A stretch of 64,000 nt of DNA from HKCCE3408 sp039183205 (GTDB lineage: Bacteria; Pseudomonadota; Alphaproteobacteria; Rhodobacterales; Rhodobacteraceae). The stretch is from contig JBCDBR010000021.1 in the NCBI GenBank assembly GCA_039183205.1, forward strand, positions 1 to 64,000, written 5' to 3'. This document shows, piece after piece, positions 8,643 to 18,535 of the stretch. Within the stretch, counting starts at the first letter, position 1. Each line of letters starts with the position of its first letter. Under the pieces are notes generated by a model, which was not told the origin of the DNA, made no database searches, and was given only the letters and a program-made list of their open reading frames with translations. The position numbers and the translations under genes are program-made.

Positions 8643-9410
8643 ATGTCAGACCAGCTAAAGATCGCGTTTTTGGCCTCCGATGCGGATGTCGCGCAGGACG
8701 CGTCGGTCGCATTGGCCCGGCGCTACGGCAATGTCAGCCCAGACGCCGCCGATGTGATCGTGGCATTGGGCGGGGACGGCTTCATGCTGCAAACGCTCCA
8801 TCGGACCGAGAAACTACCGGCTCCCGTTTACGGCATGAACCGCGGCACCGTCGGCTTTTTGATGAACGAATATCACGTAGACGGGTTGCTTGAACGCTTG
8901 GCGGCGGCGGACGAAGAGGTGATCAATCCGCTTCGGATGCGGGCAAAAGCGCGGGACGGGACGGTGCATGAGGCGCTGGCCATCAATGAGGTCAGCCTCT
9001 TGCGGCATGGTGCCCAAGCTGCCCGATTGCGCATTTGGGTCGACGAACGGCTGCGCATGGAGGAGCTCATTTGCGACGGAGTGATGGTCTCCACGCCGGC
9101 TGGGTCGACCGCCTATAATTACTCTGCGCATGGGCCGATTTTGCCGATCGGCGCCGATGTTCTGGCCGTCACCGCAGTGGCGGCGTTCCGTCCACGGCGC
9201 TGGCGCGGCGCGCTGTTGCCAAAAAAGGCCGAGGTGCGGTTTGAGGTTATGAACCCGCCCAAACGTCCGGTTATGGCTGTCGCCGATAGCTCGGCGGTTG
9301 AGGATGTCATCGAAGTTCAGGTTCAATCGGAACCTGCGGTGGCGCATCGTATTTTGTTCGATGCAGGCCACGGGCTCGAAGAGCGGCTGTTGCGCGAACA
9401 ATTCGTGTAA
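8643..9410 (+). CDS. nadK: NAD kinase
   Basis: NadK phosphorylates NAD to NADP. The 255-residue protein is of normal bacterial length, with the signature GGDG at 43-46 (ALGGDGFMLQ), the NE motif in the region AINEVSLLR, and DGVMVSTPAGSTAYN, which binds the adenine side. ATG 8643 gives the family-like start MSDQLKIAFLAS. The frame is open further upstream to 8541, but those residues match nothing and would run into the glyA control region. The gene is followed by 119 non-coding bases and then maeB, another NADP-linked function, on the same strand. Confidence 0.95.
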   Translation: MSDQLKIAFLASDADVAQDASVALARRYGNVSPDAADVIVALGGDGFMLQTLHRTEKLPAPVYGMNRGTVGFLMNEYHVDGLLERLAAADEEVINPLRMRAKARDGTVHEALAINEVSLLRHGAQAARLRIWVDERLRMEELICDGVMVSTPAGSTAYNYSAHGPILPIGADVLAVTAVAAFRPRRWRGALLPKKAEVRFEVMNPPKRPVMAVADSSAVEDVIEVQVQSEPAVAHRILFDAGHGLEERLLREQFV

Positions 9411-9529
9411 TCCACCTTGCGCCGCGCGCCCGTGCATCGCGCGTCGAAATTTCCGTCGAAGCTCTACTGTGACTTGCGCCAAGCCTGCCTGCTGCCTATG
9501 CCATCGGGACGGATGGAGGAGACCGCGCC

Positions 9530-11809
9530 ATGAGCAGCGATAAAAATACGAGTTTGCGCGACGCGGCGCTGTCATATCACCAAAATCCAAAGCCCGGAAA
9601 ACTCGAGGTCCGCGCCACCAAACCCCTGGCAAACGGCCGGGATCTGGCATTGGCCTATTCGCCGGGTGTCGCGGAGGCGTGCCTGGAGATCAAGGCCGAC
9701 GCAACGGTTGCCGCCAGCTATACCGCGCGGGGAAATTTGGTAGCTGTGGTGTCGAACGGAACGGCTGTTTTGGGCCTTGGAAACATTGGCGGTTTGGCGT
9801 CGAAACCGGTGATGGAAGGCAAGGCCGTCCTGTTCAAGAAATTCGCCAATATCGATTGCTTTGACATTGAACTCAACGAGCCAGACCCCGAACGCGTGGC
9901 CGAGATCGTCTGCGCGTTGGAGCCCACATTCGGCGCGATCAACCTCGAAGACATCAAGGCGCCCGATTGCTTTATCGTCGAACAAATCTGCCGGGAGCGC
10001 ATGAATATTCCGGTGTTCCATGACGACCAACATGGCACGGCGATTGTGGTGGGTGCCGCTGCCACCAATGCCTGCCGCGTGGCCGGCAAAAGCTTCGAAG
10101 AGATCAAGATCGTCTCCACCGGTGGGGGCGCGGCGGGGATTGCCTGTCTGAACATGCTGCTGACGCTTGGTGTAAAGCGGGAAAACGTTTGGCTCGTCGA
10201 TCTTGAAGGTCTGGTGCATGAGGGCCGCAAGACGGACATGACGCCGCAAAAGGCGGCCTTCGCCCAGCCCGGCGAGGCGCAAAGTTTGGACGATGTGATC
10301 GCAGGGGCCGATCTGTTTTTGGGTCTGTCCGGACCGAACGTTCTAACGCCTGAAATGGTCGCCAAAATGGCCGACCGCCCGATCATTTTCGCACTGGCGA
10401 ACCCGACCCCCGAGATCATGCCAGATGCCGCGCGCGCGATTGCACCGGACGCAATCATCGCAACCGGACGTTCGGATTTTCCCAACCAAGTCAACAACGT
10501 GCTCTGCTTTCCGTTCATCTTTCGCGGTGCGTTGGACGTTGGCGCCACCGATATCAACGATGCCATGAAGGTCGCCTGTGTCGAAGGCATCGCCGCCTTG
10601 GCGCGGGCAACGACCTCCGCCGAAGCGGCCGCCGCCTATAAAGGTGAACGGTTGCGTTTTGGCGCAGATTATCTGATCCCAAAGCCATTTGACCCAAGGC
10701 TCATCGGTGTTGTTGCCTCAGCGGTTGCCGGTGCGGCAATGAAAAGCGGCGTCGCCAGCCGCCCGTTGCCCGATATCGCCGCCTACAAAGAAAGCCTCGA
10801 TCATTCGGTTTTTCGATCTGCGCTGATCATGCGGCCCGTGTTTGAGGCCGCTGCGACGACGGCGCGCCGCATCGTCTTTGCCGAAGGTGAGGATGAGCGG
10901 GTGATCCGAGCGGCCCATGCCATTCGCGAAGAGATGACGGATATGCCCATCCTCATCGGCCGGCCCGACGTGATTGCGCAACGTGCCGAACGCGCCGGCC
11001 TCAAACCGGACGCCATACGCGGTTTTGAATTGGTCAATCCGGAACAAGACGACCGCTACCGGGAATATTGGGAAACCTACCACGTTCTGATGGCGCGCCG
11101 CGGTGTCACACCCGATCTTGCGCGCGCGATCATGCGCACGAATACAACCGCAATCGCGGCGGTCATGGTTCACCGCGAAGAGGCCGACAGTTTGGTCTGC
11201 GGCGCGTTCGGTCAATATCTGTGGCACTTAAAGTATGTGCAGGAAGTCCTTGGCAGTGATGTCTTGCACCCGGTCGCGGCCCTCAGTCTGCTGATTTTGG
11301 AGGATGGGCCGCTTTTTGTGTCCGATACGCAGATCCATCAGGACCCGAGCCCGAAGGAAGTCGTCGAAACGGTGATCGCCGCTGCCCGGCACGTTCGGCG
11401 ATTTGGTGTTGAGCCAAAGATTGCTCTGTGTTCGGCAAGCCAATTCGGCAATCTCGACAGCGCGTCGGGCAAAAAAATGCGCGAAGTGGTCGCGCAGCTC
11501 GACGCGATGGACGTCGATTTTGCCTATGAGGGTGAGATGCAATTGGACACCGCGCTCGATCCGGTTCTGCGCGACCGGATCTTTCCGCATGCGCGGATCG
11601 AAGGTGCGGCCAATACGTTGGTATTTGCCAATATCGACGCCGCTGGCGCCGTCCGCAACATATTGAAACAAAAGGCCCAAGCCTTGGAGGTCGGGCCTAT
11701 TTTGATGGGCATGGGAAACCGCGCTCATATCGTCACGCCCGCGATCACCGCACGCGGGCTTCTCAACATCTCGGCCTTGGCGGGAACGGCTGTGTCGCAT
11801 TACGGTTGA
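9530..11809 (+). CDS. maeB: NADP-dependent malic enzyme with phosphotransacetylase-like domain
   Basis: Residues 1 to about 425 are a malic enzyme (YSPGVAEAC, the metal-binding HDDQHGTAIV, the NADP-binding STGGGAAGIAC) that decarboxylates malate to pyruvate with NADPH formation. The remainder to 759 resembles phosphate acetyltransferase (FAEGEDERVIRAA, DPSPKEVVETV). The fused form is the standard MaeB of proteobacteria. The C-terminal part is reported to be regulatory, sensing acetyl-CoA, rather than catalytic. GGAGGAGACC precedes the ATG. No gene overlaps it. It feeds pyruvate and NADPH from C4 acids, consistent with growth on acetate or fatty acids from the oxidation operon further along. 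Confidence 0.96.
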   Translation: MSSDKNTSLRDAALSYHQNPKPGKLEVRATKPLANGRDLALAYSPGVAEACLEIKADATVAASYTARGNLVAVVSNGTAVLGLGNIGGLASKPVMEGKAVLFKKFANIDCFDIELNEPDPERVAEIVCALEPTFGAINLEDIKAPDCFIVEQICRERMNIPVFHDDQHGTAIVVGAAATNACRVAGKSFEEIKIVSTGGGAAGIACLNMLLTLGVKRENVWLVDLEGLVHEGRKTDMTPQKAAFAQPGEAQSLDDVIAGADLFLGLSGPNVLTPEMVAKMADRPIIFALANPTPEIMPDAARAIAPDAIIATGRSDFPNQVNNVLCFPFIFRGALDVGATDINDAMKVACVEGIAALARATTSAEAAAAYKGERLRFGADYLIPKPFDPRLIGVVASAVAGAAMKSGVASRPLPDIAAYKESLDHSVFRSALIMRPVFEAAATTARRIVFAEGEDERVIRAAHAIREEMTDMPILIGRPDVIAQRAERAGLKPDAIRGFELVNPEQDDRYREYWETYHVLMARRGVTPDLARAIMRTNTTAIAAVMVHREEADSLVCGAFGQYLWHLKYVQEVLGSDVLHPVAALSLLILEDGPLFVSDTQIHQDPSPKEVVETVIAAARHVRRFGVEPKIALCSASQFGNLDSASGKKMREVVAQLDAMDVDFAYEGEMQLDTALDPVLRDRIFPHARIEGAANTLVFANIDAAGAVRNILKQKAQALEVGPILMGMGNRAHIVTPAITARGLLNISALAGTAVSHYG

Positions 11810-11974
11810 ACGGGACCACGGCGGGCTGGCCACAGCGACGTCTCCGGATTGGTGCGACCGCCCAGGGATGCGCGGCAGGTCCCTGGACCGATTGGCCAAC
11901 GCGCGCATGATTTGCGCCGCTCCACGCCAATCGGGTATGCCATTGGCAAAGCGGCAGGAACGGAAGGGTAATCG

Positions 11975-13867
11975 ATGGCGTATAACGATGTGTACAAGGC
12001 CGCAGCGCAAGATCCCGAAGCATTTTGGATGGCCGCCGCAGACGCGATTGATTGGACCATCCCGCCGTCAAAGGCGCTTTTTGAGGCGAATGCCCCGCTT
12101 TATGAGTGGTTCGCCGATGGCACGCTGAACACATGCTGGAACGCCGTCGACCGCCATGTCGAGGCCGGCCATGGGGATCGCCTGGCGATCATTTACGACA
12201 GTCCCGTCACGGGCGTTGTTCGGAAGATCACCTACCTGGATTTACAGACGCGTGTTGCGGCTTTGGCCGGTGCGCTGGCGGCGAAAGGGGTCGGTGTCGG
12301 CGATCGGGTGATCATCTATATGCCGATGGTGCCAGAGGCTTTGGAGGCGATGCTCGCTTGTGCGCGGATCGGCGCAATTCACTCTGTCGTTTTTGGCGGC
12401 TTCGCGGCCAACGAACTTGCCACCCGGATCGATGACGCAACGCCAAAGGCCATCATCGCCGCGAGTGCGGGGATCGAGCCGGGGCGGATTGTTGATTATA
12501 AACCTCTGCTGGATGGCGCGATTGAACTGGCGCAACACAAGCCGGAATTTTGCGTTATTTTTCAGCGTGATGAAAAGGTCGCAGCGTTGGTTCCAGATCG
12601 TGACCTCGACTGGCATGCGTTTCAGTTCGGGGCGGAGCCCGCGCCCTGTGTACCGGTTCCAGGTACGCATCCGGTCTATATCCTTTATACGTCCGGGACG
12701 ACCGGCCAACCAAAAGGCGTCGTGCGTCCAACTGGCGGCCATCTGGTGGCGCTGAATTGGACGATGCGCAACCTTTATGACATGAATCCAGGGGAGGTTT
12801 ATTGGGCGGCCTCCGATGTCGGATGGGTCGTGGGCCATTCCTATATCGCTTATGCGCCGCTCACGTTTGGCTGCACCACACTTGTGTTCGAAGGCAAGCC
12901 GGTTGGCACGCCTGATGCGGGCACGTTCTGGCGCGTGATCCAGGACCACCAGGTCAAATGCTTGTTCACCGCGCCGACCGCGTTTCGTGCAATTAAACGG
13001 GAGGACCCGGCAGGCCAGTTGATCCAGAATTACGATATCTCAAGCCTAGAAAGCCTCTTTTTGGCCGGCGAGCGGGCAGATCCCGACACAATTGCCTGGG
13101 CTGAGGATCAGCTTGGCGTGCCGGTTATCGACCATTGGTGGCAGACGGAAACGGGCTGGTGCATTGCTGGCAACCCAATCGGGATTGAGCGGTTGCCGAT
13201 CAAGCTCGGAAGTCCCGCAGTGCCCATGCCGGGCTATGATGTGCAAATTCTAGACGAGGCGGGTCATCCTTTGCCCGCCGGAGAATTGGGTGCCATTGCG
13301 ATCAAGCTGCCCTTGCCGCCCGGCACGCTGCCGACGCTGTGGAATGCTGAGGCGCGATTTCGCAAAAGCTACCTTGACCATTTCCCGGGCCATTATGAAA
13401 CCGGCGATGCCGGATACATCGACGAAGATGGCTATCTCTACATTATGGCGCGCACCGATGACGTGATCAATGTCGCGGGTCATCGGTTATCCACAGGGGC
13501 AATGGAAGAAGTGTTGGCCAGCCATCCAGATGTTGCAGAATGTGCGGTAATTGGGGCAAATGATACCTTAAAAGGGCAACTTCCTGTTGGATTTTTATGC
13601 CTCAACGCGGGGGCCGAAAAGGCACATGATGCTGTTGTGGCAGAATGTGTGGCGCTGGTCCGTGAAAAAATTGGCCCCGTTGCGGCGTTTAAATCTGCGG
13701 TCGTCGTCGACCGGCTACCCAAGACGCGGTCCGGCAAGATCCTGCGCGGCACTATGGTCAAGATCGCCGATGGGACAGACTTTAAACTGCCCGCGACGAT
13801 CGATGACCCGGCGATTTTGGACGAGATCGGCGCGGCCTTGCAATCCATTGGTTATCCCGGCAGCTGA
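11975..13867 (+). CDS. prpE: Propionyl-CoA synthetase
   Basis: This 630-residue AMP-forming acyl-CoA ligase of the ACS type makes propionyl-CoA (or acetyl-CoA) from acid, ATP and CoA. The ATP-binding P-loop YTSGTTGQPKGVVR, the adenine motif WWQTETGW, the hinge and the catalytic lysine region LPKTRSGKILRG are intact. The N-terminal region AFWMAAADAIDW and LYEWFADGTLNTCWNAVDRH is closer to PrpE than to AcsA, and the length also suits PrpE. The ATG follows GGAAGGGTAATCG. The 165-base gap after maeB suggests its own promoter. It may also be read through into cdd 65 bases on. No methylcitrate or propionyl-CoA carboxylase genes are in the window. Confidence 0.92.
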   Translation: MAYNDVYKAAAQDPEAFWMAAADAIDWTIPPSKALFEANAPLYEWFADGTLNTCWNAVDRHVEAGHGDRLAIIYDSPVTGVVRKITYLDLQTRVAALAGALAAKGVGVGDRVIIYMPMVPEALEAMLACARIGAIHSVVFGGFAANELATRIDDATPKAIIAASAGIEPGRIVDYKPLLDGAIELAQHKPEFCVIFQRDEKVAALVPDRDLDWHAFQFGAEPAPCVPVPGTHPVYILYTSGTTGQPKGVVRPTGGHLVALNWTMRNLYDMNPGEVYWAASDVGWVVGHSYIAYAPLTFGCTTLVFEGKPVGTPDAGTFWRVIQDHQVKCLFTAPTAFRAIKREDPAGQLIQNYDISSLESLFLAGERADPDTIAWAEDQLGVPVIDHWWQTETGWCIAGNPIGIERLPIKLGSPAVPMPGYDVQILDEAGHPLPAGELGAIAIKLPLPPGTLPTLWNAEARFRKSYLDHFPGHYETGDAGYIDEDGYLYIMARTDDVINVAGHRLSTGAMEEVLASHPDVAECAVIGANDTLKGQLPVGFLCLNAGAEKAHDAVVAECVALVREKIGPVAAFKSAVVVDRLPKTRSGKILRGTMVKIADGTDFKLPATIDDPAILDEIGAALQSIGYPGS

Positions 13868-13931
13868 TCGGAATGCTTGTGCTTCGCCATTCCAGGCCGC
13901 ACAGTGGCGCCCAGCCTAACGGGAGAAGCCC

Positions 13932-14324
13932 ATGTCGCTCATTGATGACGCCGCAAAGGTGCGTCTGAACGCGTATGCGCCTTATTCAGGTTTTAAGGTC
14001 GGGGCGGCCATTAGATCGGCGGATGGTCGGGTTTTCGTGGGCTGCAATGTCGAAAATGCGGCCTATCCCGAAGGCACCTGTGCGGAGGCCGGTGCGATTG
14101 CCGCGATGATCGCGGCGGGCAGCACGCAGATTGCGGAAATGGCCGTGATCGCGGATTGCCCTGTGCCTGTTCCGCCATGCGGGGGCTGCCGGCAGAAGAT
14201 CGCGGAATTCGCCGACATCGCGGCCGTGATAACACTGGCCACGACCGACGGCGCTGAAATACAGACAACCCCATCTGACCTTTTGCCAGGCGCTTTCGTC
14301 GCATCGGATATGGAGCGGGCCTAA
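13932..14324 (+). CDS. cdd: Cytidine deaminase
   Basis: Cdd converts cytidine and deoxycytidine to uridine and deoxyuridine. The 130-residue protein is the short homotetrameric form. It has the zinc ligands Cys50 (with catalytic Glu52 in TCAEAG) and Cys83/Cys86 in PCGGC, plus the nucleoside-binding NVENAAYPEG. GGGAGAAGCC precedes the ATG. It opens a five-gene series (cdd, deoA, deoB, add, upp) with gaps of five bases or overlaps, a complete route from nucleosides to bases plus ribose or deoxyribose phosphates. Confidence 0.96.
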   Translation: MSLIDDAAKVRLNAYAPYSGFKVGAAIRSADGRVFVGCNVENAAYPEGTCAEAGAIAAMIAAGSTQIAEMAVIADCPVPVPPCGGCRQKIAEFADIAAVITLATTDGAEIQTTPSDLLPGAFVASDMERA

Positions 14325-14329
14325 AGACG

Positions 14330-15637
14330 ATGAACGCCAGCGCCATTTTGGCCCGGCTCCGCGCCGGGGAAGCGCCAACCGAGGCTGAGTTGTTTTGGTT
14401 CGTCAATGGGTTAGCGGATGGTTCAATCAGCGACACGCAAGCCGGGGCGTTTGCTATGGCAGTCTGCGTACACGGCTTGTCGCGCCCGGGCCTGGTGCAT
14501 CTTACACATGCCATGCGCGCCTCCGGCCTGATTTTGGATTGGGACTTGGACGGGCCTGTAATCGACAAACATTCCACCGGCGGGGTTGGCGATTGTACCT
14601 CTTTGATCCTGGTGCCCGCATTGGCGGCATGCGGCGCGTATGTGCCCATGATCTCCGGCCGCGGTCTGGGCCATAGTGGCGGCACGCTCGATAAACTCGA
14701 AGCGATCCCGGGGTTTCGCACCGAGATGTCGGTCGATGATCTGCAAGATCAAGTCGCCGATATCGGATGCGTGATCACAGGAGCAACCGATGATATCGCG
14801 CCGGCCGATCGCCGCTTATACGCTGTGCGAGATGTGACAGGCACAGTACCGTCGCTCGACCTGATCACCGCGTCGATCCTGTCAAAAAAGCTGGCCGCCG
14901 GGATCGAAGCGCTTGTCTTAGATGTGAAATTCGGGTCAGGCGCCTTCATGGCCGATCAGGCCGAGGCGACGCAGCTGGCGCGCGCGCTTGTGGAAACGGC
15001 GCAAGGGGCAGGGTGCATGACGTCGGCGTTGCTGACGGATATGAACCAGCCCCTAGCGCCGGCAGCCGGCAATGCACTTGAGGTGATTGCTGTGATGGAT
15101 GCCTTGACTGAGGGGACGAAGAACAGCCCGTTGCTGCGCTTGGTTGCAGCCTTGGGGGGCGAGTTGCTGGCCTTGGGCGGTCTTGCCGCCGATGCTGCTG
15201 ATGGCGCGAGCCGCGTTGAGGCTGTGATCGAAAGAGGCGAGGCCGCAGAGCGGTTCGGCGAAATGGTCGCCGCCCAAGGCGGCCCGACGGACTTTACCGA
15301 TCGGTGGCGCGATCGTCTTCCCGCAGCCCGCGCAATGGTTGATATTTTTGCAGAAGATCAAGGGTTTGTGTCTGGTATCGACACAGAAGCACTCGGCAGG
15401 GCGGTCGTGAAATTAGGCGGTGGTCGACGCGTGGAAAGCGACCGAATTGATCCAACAGTGGGATTGACTGAGATTGTGCGCATCGGTGCAAGGGTCGATG
15501 CAGATCGTCCCCTGTTGCAGGTCCATGCGCGCGATCAAGAGGCGGCCGATGCGGTCGCGCCCGAATTGCGTGCCGCTTTTTCGCTCAGCCAAATGCGGCC
15601 CGAGGCCCCGCCGTTGATCGTAGACCGGATCGGTTAA
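14330..15637 (+). CDS. deoA: Thymidine phosphorylase
   Basis: DeoA splits thymidine (and deoxyuridine made via cytidine deaminase) with phosphate into base and deoxyribose 1-phosphate. The 435-residue product has the family signature around SGRGLGHSGGTLDKLEAIPG and the phosphate-binding KHSTGGVGD, and matches the usual length of about 440. It begins five bases after cdd and ends directly at the deoB start (TAAATG). The second product flows to DeoB. Confidence 0.96.
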   Translation: MNASAILARLRAGEAPTEAELFWFVNGLADGSISDTQAGAFAMAVCVHGLSRPGLVHLTHAMRASGLILDWDLDGPVIDKHSTGGVGDCTSLILVPALAACGAYVPMISGRGLGHSGGTLDKLEAIPGFRTEMSVDDLQDQVADIGCVITGATDDIAPADRRLYAVRDVTGTVPSLDLITASILSKKLAAGIEALVLDVKFGSGAFMADQAEATQLARALVETAQGAGCMTSALLTDMNQPLAPAAGNALEVIAVMDALTEGTKNSPLLRLVAALGGELLALGGLAADAADGASRVEAVIERGEAAERFGEMVAAQGGPTDFTDRWRDRLPAARAMVDIFAEDQGFVSGIDTEALGRAVVKLGGGRRVESDRIDPTVGLTEIVRIGARVDADRPLLQVHARDQEAADAVAPELRAAFSLSQMRPEAPPLIVDRIG

Positions 15638-16846
15638 ATGGCGCGCGCATTTTTGGTTGTTTTGGACAGTGTGGGGGCCGGTGGCGCACCAGATGCGCAT
15701 CGGTTCTTTAACGGGGACATGCCCGATACGGGCGCAAATACGCTTGGCGCAATCGCTCAGGCCTGTGCGGCCGGGCAGGCAGAGAAGGGCCGATCGGGAG
15801 CGCTTCGCATGCCGCATCTCGACCGCCTTGGTCTTGGCGCGGCCGTGCGCATCGCATCCGGCATGACCATGCCAGGATTTAACGCGCGGCCAAGTGGGGC
15901 ATGGGGCGCGGCAGAGGAAGTCTCCGCCGGGAAGGATACGCCTTCGGGCCATTGGGAATTGGCAGGCCTGCCCGTTCCTTTCGACTGGACGTATTTTCCC
16001 AAAACTGAGCCGACCTTTCCCGCGGAACTGACATCTCAACTCTGCCGTTTGGCTGAAACGGACGGGATTTTGGGCAATCGTCACGCCTCCGGCACCGCAA
16101 TCCTGGAGGAAGAAGGCCAGGCGCATCTAAAGACCGGCTGGCCCATCTGCTATACCTCGGCCGATAGCGTGGTGCAGATTGCCGCCCACGAAGAGACGTT
16201 TGGCCTGTCACGCCTTTTGACGCTGTGCGAAGCGGTGGCGCCCTATGTTCATAATATGCGGGTGGGTCGCGTGATCGCACGCCCCTTCATCGGCAGCCAA
16301 GGCGCTTTTGAGCGCACCGCCAACCGCCGGGACTTTGCGCTCGAGCCGCCGGGCCCGACCTTATGCGATTGGGTGTTCAATTCCGGTCAAGCTGTTTATT
16401 CCATTGGAAAAATCAGCGACATTTTTGCTGGAAGAAGCATTTCAGAAAGCGCAAAGGGCCCCGACCGTGAGTTGATCGAGGCTTTGGTGGCGCAGGTCCA
16501 CAATGCGGCGGATGGCAGTCTGACATTTGCAAATTTCGTGGAATTCGACAGCCTATACGGCCATCGTCGCGATGTATCGGGCTATGCCCGCGCTTTGGAG
16601 TGGTTCGACAGTCACGTGCCACGGCTTTTGGGCGGACTCCGCCCTGACGATCTAATGATCTTCACCGCCGATCACGGTAATGATCCAACCTGGCACGGCA
16701 CCGATCACACCAGAGAGCGTGTGCCGGTCCTGTGCGCCGGCAGTGATGCCGGAGAGATCGGGGTGGTCGGGTTCGTTGACGTGGCTGCCACGATTGCTGC
16801 ACATCTCTGCGTGCCATCCATTGGGCCAGGGAGATGTTTTTTGTGA
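15638..16846 (+). CDS. deoB: Phosphopentomutase
   Basis: DeoB interconverts (deoxy)ribose 1- and 5-phosphates, linking nucleoside breakdown to the pentose phosphate pool. The 402-residue enzyme belongs to the alkaline-phosphatase superfamily. Metal-binding segments LDSVGAGGAPDA (9-20), GKDTPSGHWE and ADHGNDPTWHGTDHTRE are in place. The ATG abuts the deoA stop. The stop codon shares four bases with a GTG start for add. No deoC aldolase is present in the window. Confidence 0.96.
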   Translation: MARAFLVVLDSVGAGGAPDAHRFFNGDMPDTGANTLGAIAQACAAGQAEKGRSGALRMPHLDRLGLGAAVRIASGMTMPGFNARPSGAWGAAEEVSAGKDTPSGHWELAGLPVPFDWTYFPKTEPTFPAELTSQLCRLAETDGILGNRHASGTAILEEEGQAHLKTGWPICYTSADSVVQIAAHEETFGLSRLLTLCEAVAPYVHNMRVGRVIARPFIGSQGAFERTANRRDFALEPPGPTLCDWVFNSGQAVYSIGKISDIFAGRSISESAKGPDRELIEALVAQVHNAADGSLTFANFVEFDSLYGHRRDVSGYARALEWFDSHVPRLLGGLRPDDLMIFTADHGNDPTWHGTDHTRERVPVLCAGSDAGEIGVVGFVDVAATIAAHLCVPSIGPGRCFL

Positions 16847-17820
16847 TCACAATGCCAAAGGTGGAATTGCATCTGCACCTTGAAGGCGCCGCGCCGCCAT
16901 CGTTTATCCGCGGATTAGCGGCAGAAAAGGGCCGTTCTCTGGATGGGGTCTTTGATGAAAGTGGTGCGTATCGATATTCGGGTTTTGAAGACTTTCTGAA
17001 AGTCTACGAAGAAGCGACAAGTGTATTGGAGACCCCACAGGATTTCGCCCGCCTTGTCGATGCAGTTCTGGAGGAAAGTGCCGCCCACGGCGTGGTTTAC
17101 ACCGAAACCTTCTTGAGCCCCGATTTCTGCGGGGGCGGCGATTTGGGTGCCTGGCGCGAATATCTTGCCGCAATCGAGGAGGCCGCCGACCGTGCCGAAG
17201 CCCGCGATGGGATCGTTATGCGCGGTGTGATCACAGCGATCCGGCATTTTGGCCCATCACGCGCGAAAGCGCCTGCGATATGTGCTGCGGAAACCTTTGG
17301 GCGGTTCGTCAGGGGTTTTGGCATTGCAGGAGACGAGTTGCGATATGCGCCGCAAGACTTCCTATGGGCGTTTGACTGCGCGCGCGAGGCCGGATTGGCA
17401 CTGACCGCCCATGCCGGTGAATGGGGTGGCGCGAAGTCCGTTCGCGATGCCATCGACGCATTTTCGCCGGCGCGGATCGGGCATGGTGTGCAGGCCATCG
17501 ACGATCTGGAATTGGTTGATACTCTGGCTGAACGTGGGATCGTTTTGGAATGTTGCCCAGGGTCGAATGTGTATTTAGGCGTCTATCCGAACCTCGCTGC
17601 ACATCCCATTGAAAAGCTTAGAGAACGGGGCGTAGCTGTTACGTTATCCACAGATGATCCACCGTTTTTCCACACCACACTGTCACAGGAATACGAAAAT
17701 CTGGCGGATACATTTGGCTGGGATGAGGCCGATTTCGCCGCGTTGAACCAAGTGGCACTCGATGCGGCATTTTGCGACGAAGACACGCGGGCCGACGTGG
17801 CCAAGAAACTGGAGAGCTAG
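16843..17820 (+). CDS. add: Adenosine deaminase
   Basis: Add deaminates adenosine and deoxyadenosine to inosine forms. Zinc and catalytic residues are visible in ELHLHLEG near the N-terminus, AHAGEWGG in the middle and STDDPPFF near the end. I favour the GTG at 16843. It overlaps the deoB stop in GTGA and has GGGAG nine bases upstream. The ATG at 16834 lies directly on that GGGAG, and the ATG at 16852 is too far from it. The product is about 325 residues, normal for the bacterial enzyme. No purine nucleoside phosphorylase gene follows, so inosine cleavage must be encoded elsewhere. Confidence 0.94.
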   Translation: MITMPKVELHLHLEGAAPPSFIRGLAAEKGRSLDGVFDESGAYRYSGFEDFLKVYEEATSVLETPQDFARLVDAVLEESAAHGVVYTETFLSPDFCGGGDLGAWREYLAAIEEAADRAEARDGIVMRGVITAIRHFGPSRAKAPAICAAETFGRFVRGFGIAGDELRYAPQDFLWAFDCAREAGLALTAHAGEWGGAKSVRDAIDAFSPARIGHGVQAIDDLELVDTLAERGIVLECCPGSNVYLGVYPNLAAHPIEKLRERGVAVTLSTDDPPFFHTTLSQEYENLADTFGWDEADFAALNQVALDAAFCDEDTRADVAKKLES

Positions 17821-18453
17821 ATGCCCGATCATCTGACAATCGTCACCCATCCGTTGGTGCAGCACAAATTGACCTTGATGCGCCAGAAAGACACGCCCAC
17901 GGTCGTGTTTCGTCAGCTTTTGCGTGAGATTAGCCACTTGCTGGCCTATGAGGTGACCCGCGATCTCGCGCTGACAAGTGTTGCGATCGAAACGCCGCTG
18001 ACCGAGATGGAGGCGCCGAAACTTGCCGGCAAAAAGCTGGCCTTGGTGTCAATCCTGCGGGCCGGGAACGGGCTTTTGGATGGGATACTTGACCTCATTC
18101 CATCCGCGCGCGTGGGCTTTGTTGGGCTTTACCGGGATGAAGAGACGCTCAAACCGGTTCAGTATTACTTCAAGGCGCCGCCAGAGCTGGAAGATCGGCT
18201 GGTGATCGCGGTCGATCCAATGCTGGCCACCGGAAACTCGTCTGCGGCTGCAATCGACTTGCTGAAACAGGCCGGCGCGTCAAACGTTATCTTTTTGTGC
18301 TTGCTGGCAGCGCCCGAAGGTGTTCAGCGCATGGCCGATGCACATCCCGATGTGCCCATTGTCACGGCCGCCTTGGATTCCCATCTCAACGAGAAGGGAT
18401 ATATCGTGCCGGGGCTGGGCGATGCGGGCGACAGGATGTTTGGCACCAAATAA
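17821..18453 (+). CDS. upp: Uracil phosphoribosyltransferase
   Basis: Upp salvages uracil to UMP with PRPP. The 210-residue protein has the family length and shows the PRPP-binding loop VDPMLATGNSSAAA, the N-terminal HPLVQHKLTLMRQKDT and the C-terminal uracil-binding YIVPGLGDAGDR. It starts immediately after the add stop codon and closes the salvage operon. It uses the uracil released by deoA-type phosphorolysis after cytidine deamination. The 82 bases before the convergent gene at 18536 hold only a short CGGTT/AACCG hairpin. Confidence 0.96.
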   Translation: MPDHLTIVTHPLVQHKLTLMRQKDTPTVVFRQLLREISHLLAYEVTRDLALTSVAIETPLTEMEAPKLAGKKLALVSILRAGNGLLDGILDLIPSARVGFVGLYRDEETLKPVQYYFKAPPELEDRLVIAVDPMLATGNSSAAAIDLLKQAGASNVIFLCLLAAPEGVQRMADAHPDVPIVTAALDSHLNEKGYIVPGLGDAGDRMFGTK

Positions 18454-18535
18454 GCGCCTTGGCCGGCCTGGTCCAGAAATTCACGCGCGGTAAAACCCGG
18501 TTCGAAACCGTCCGATATGTCGCGTTGTTAAAGGC

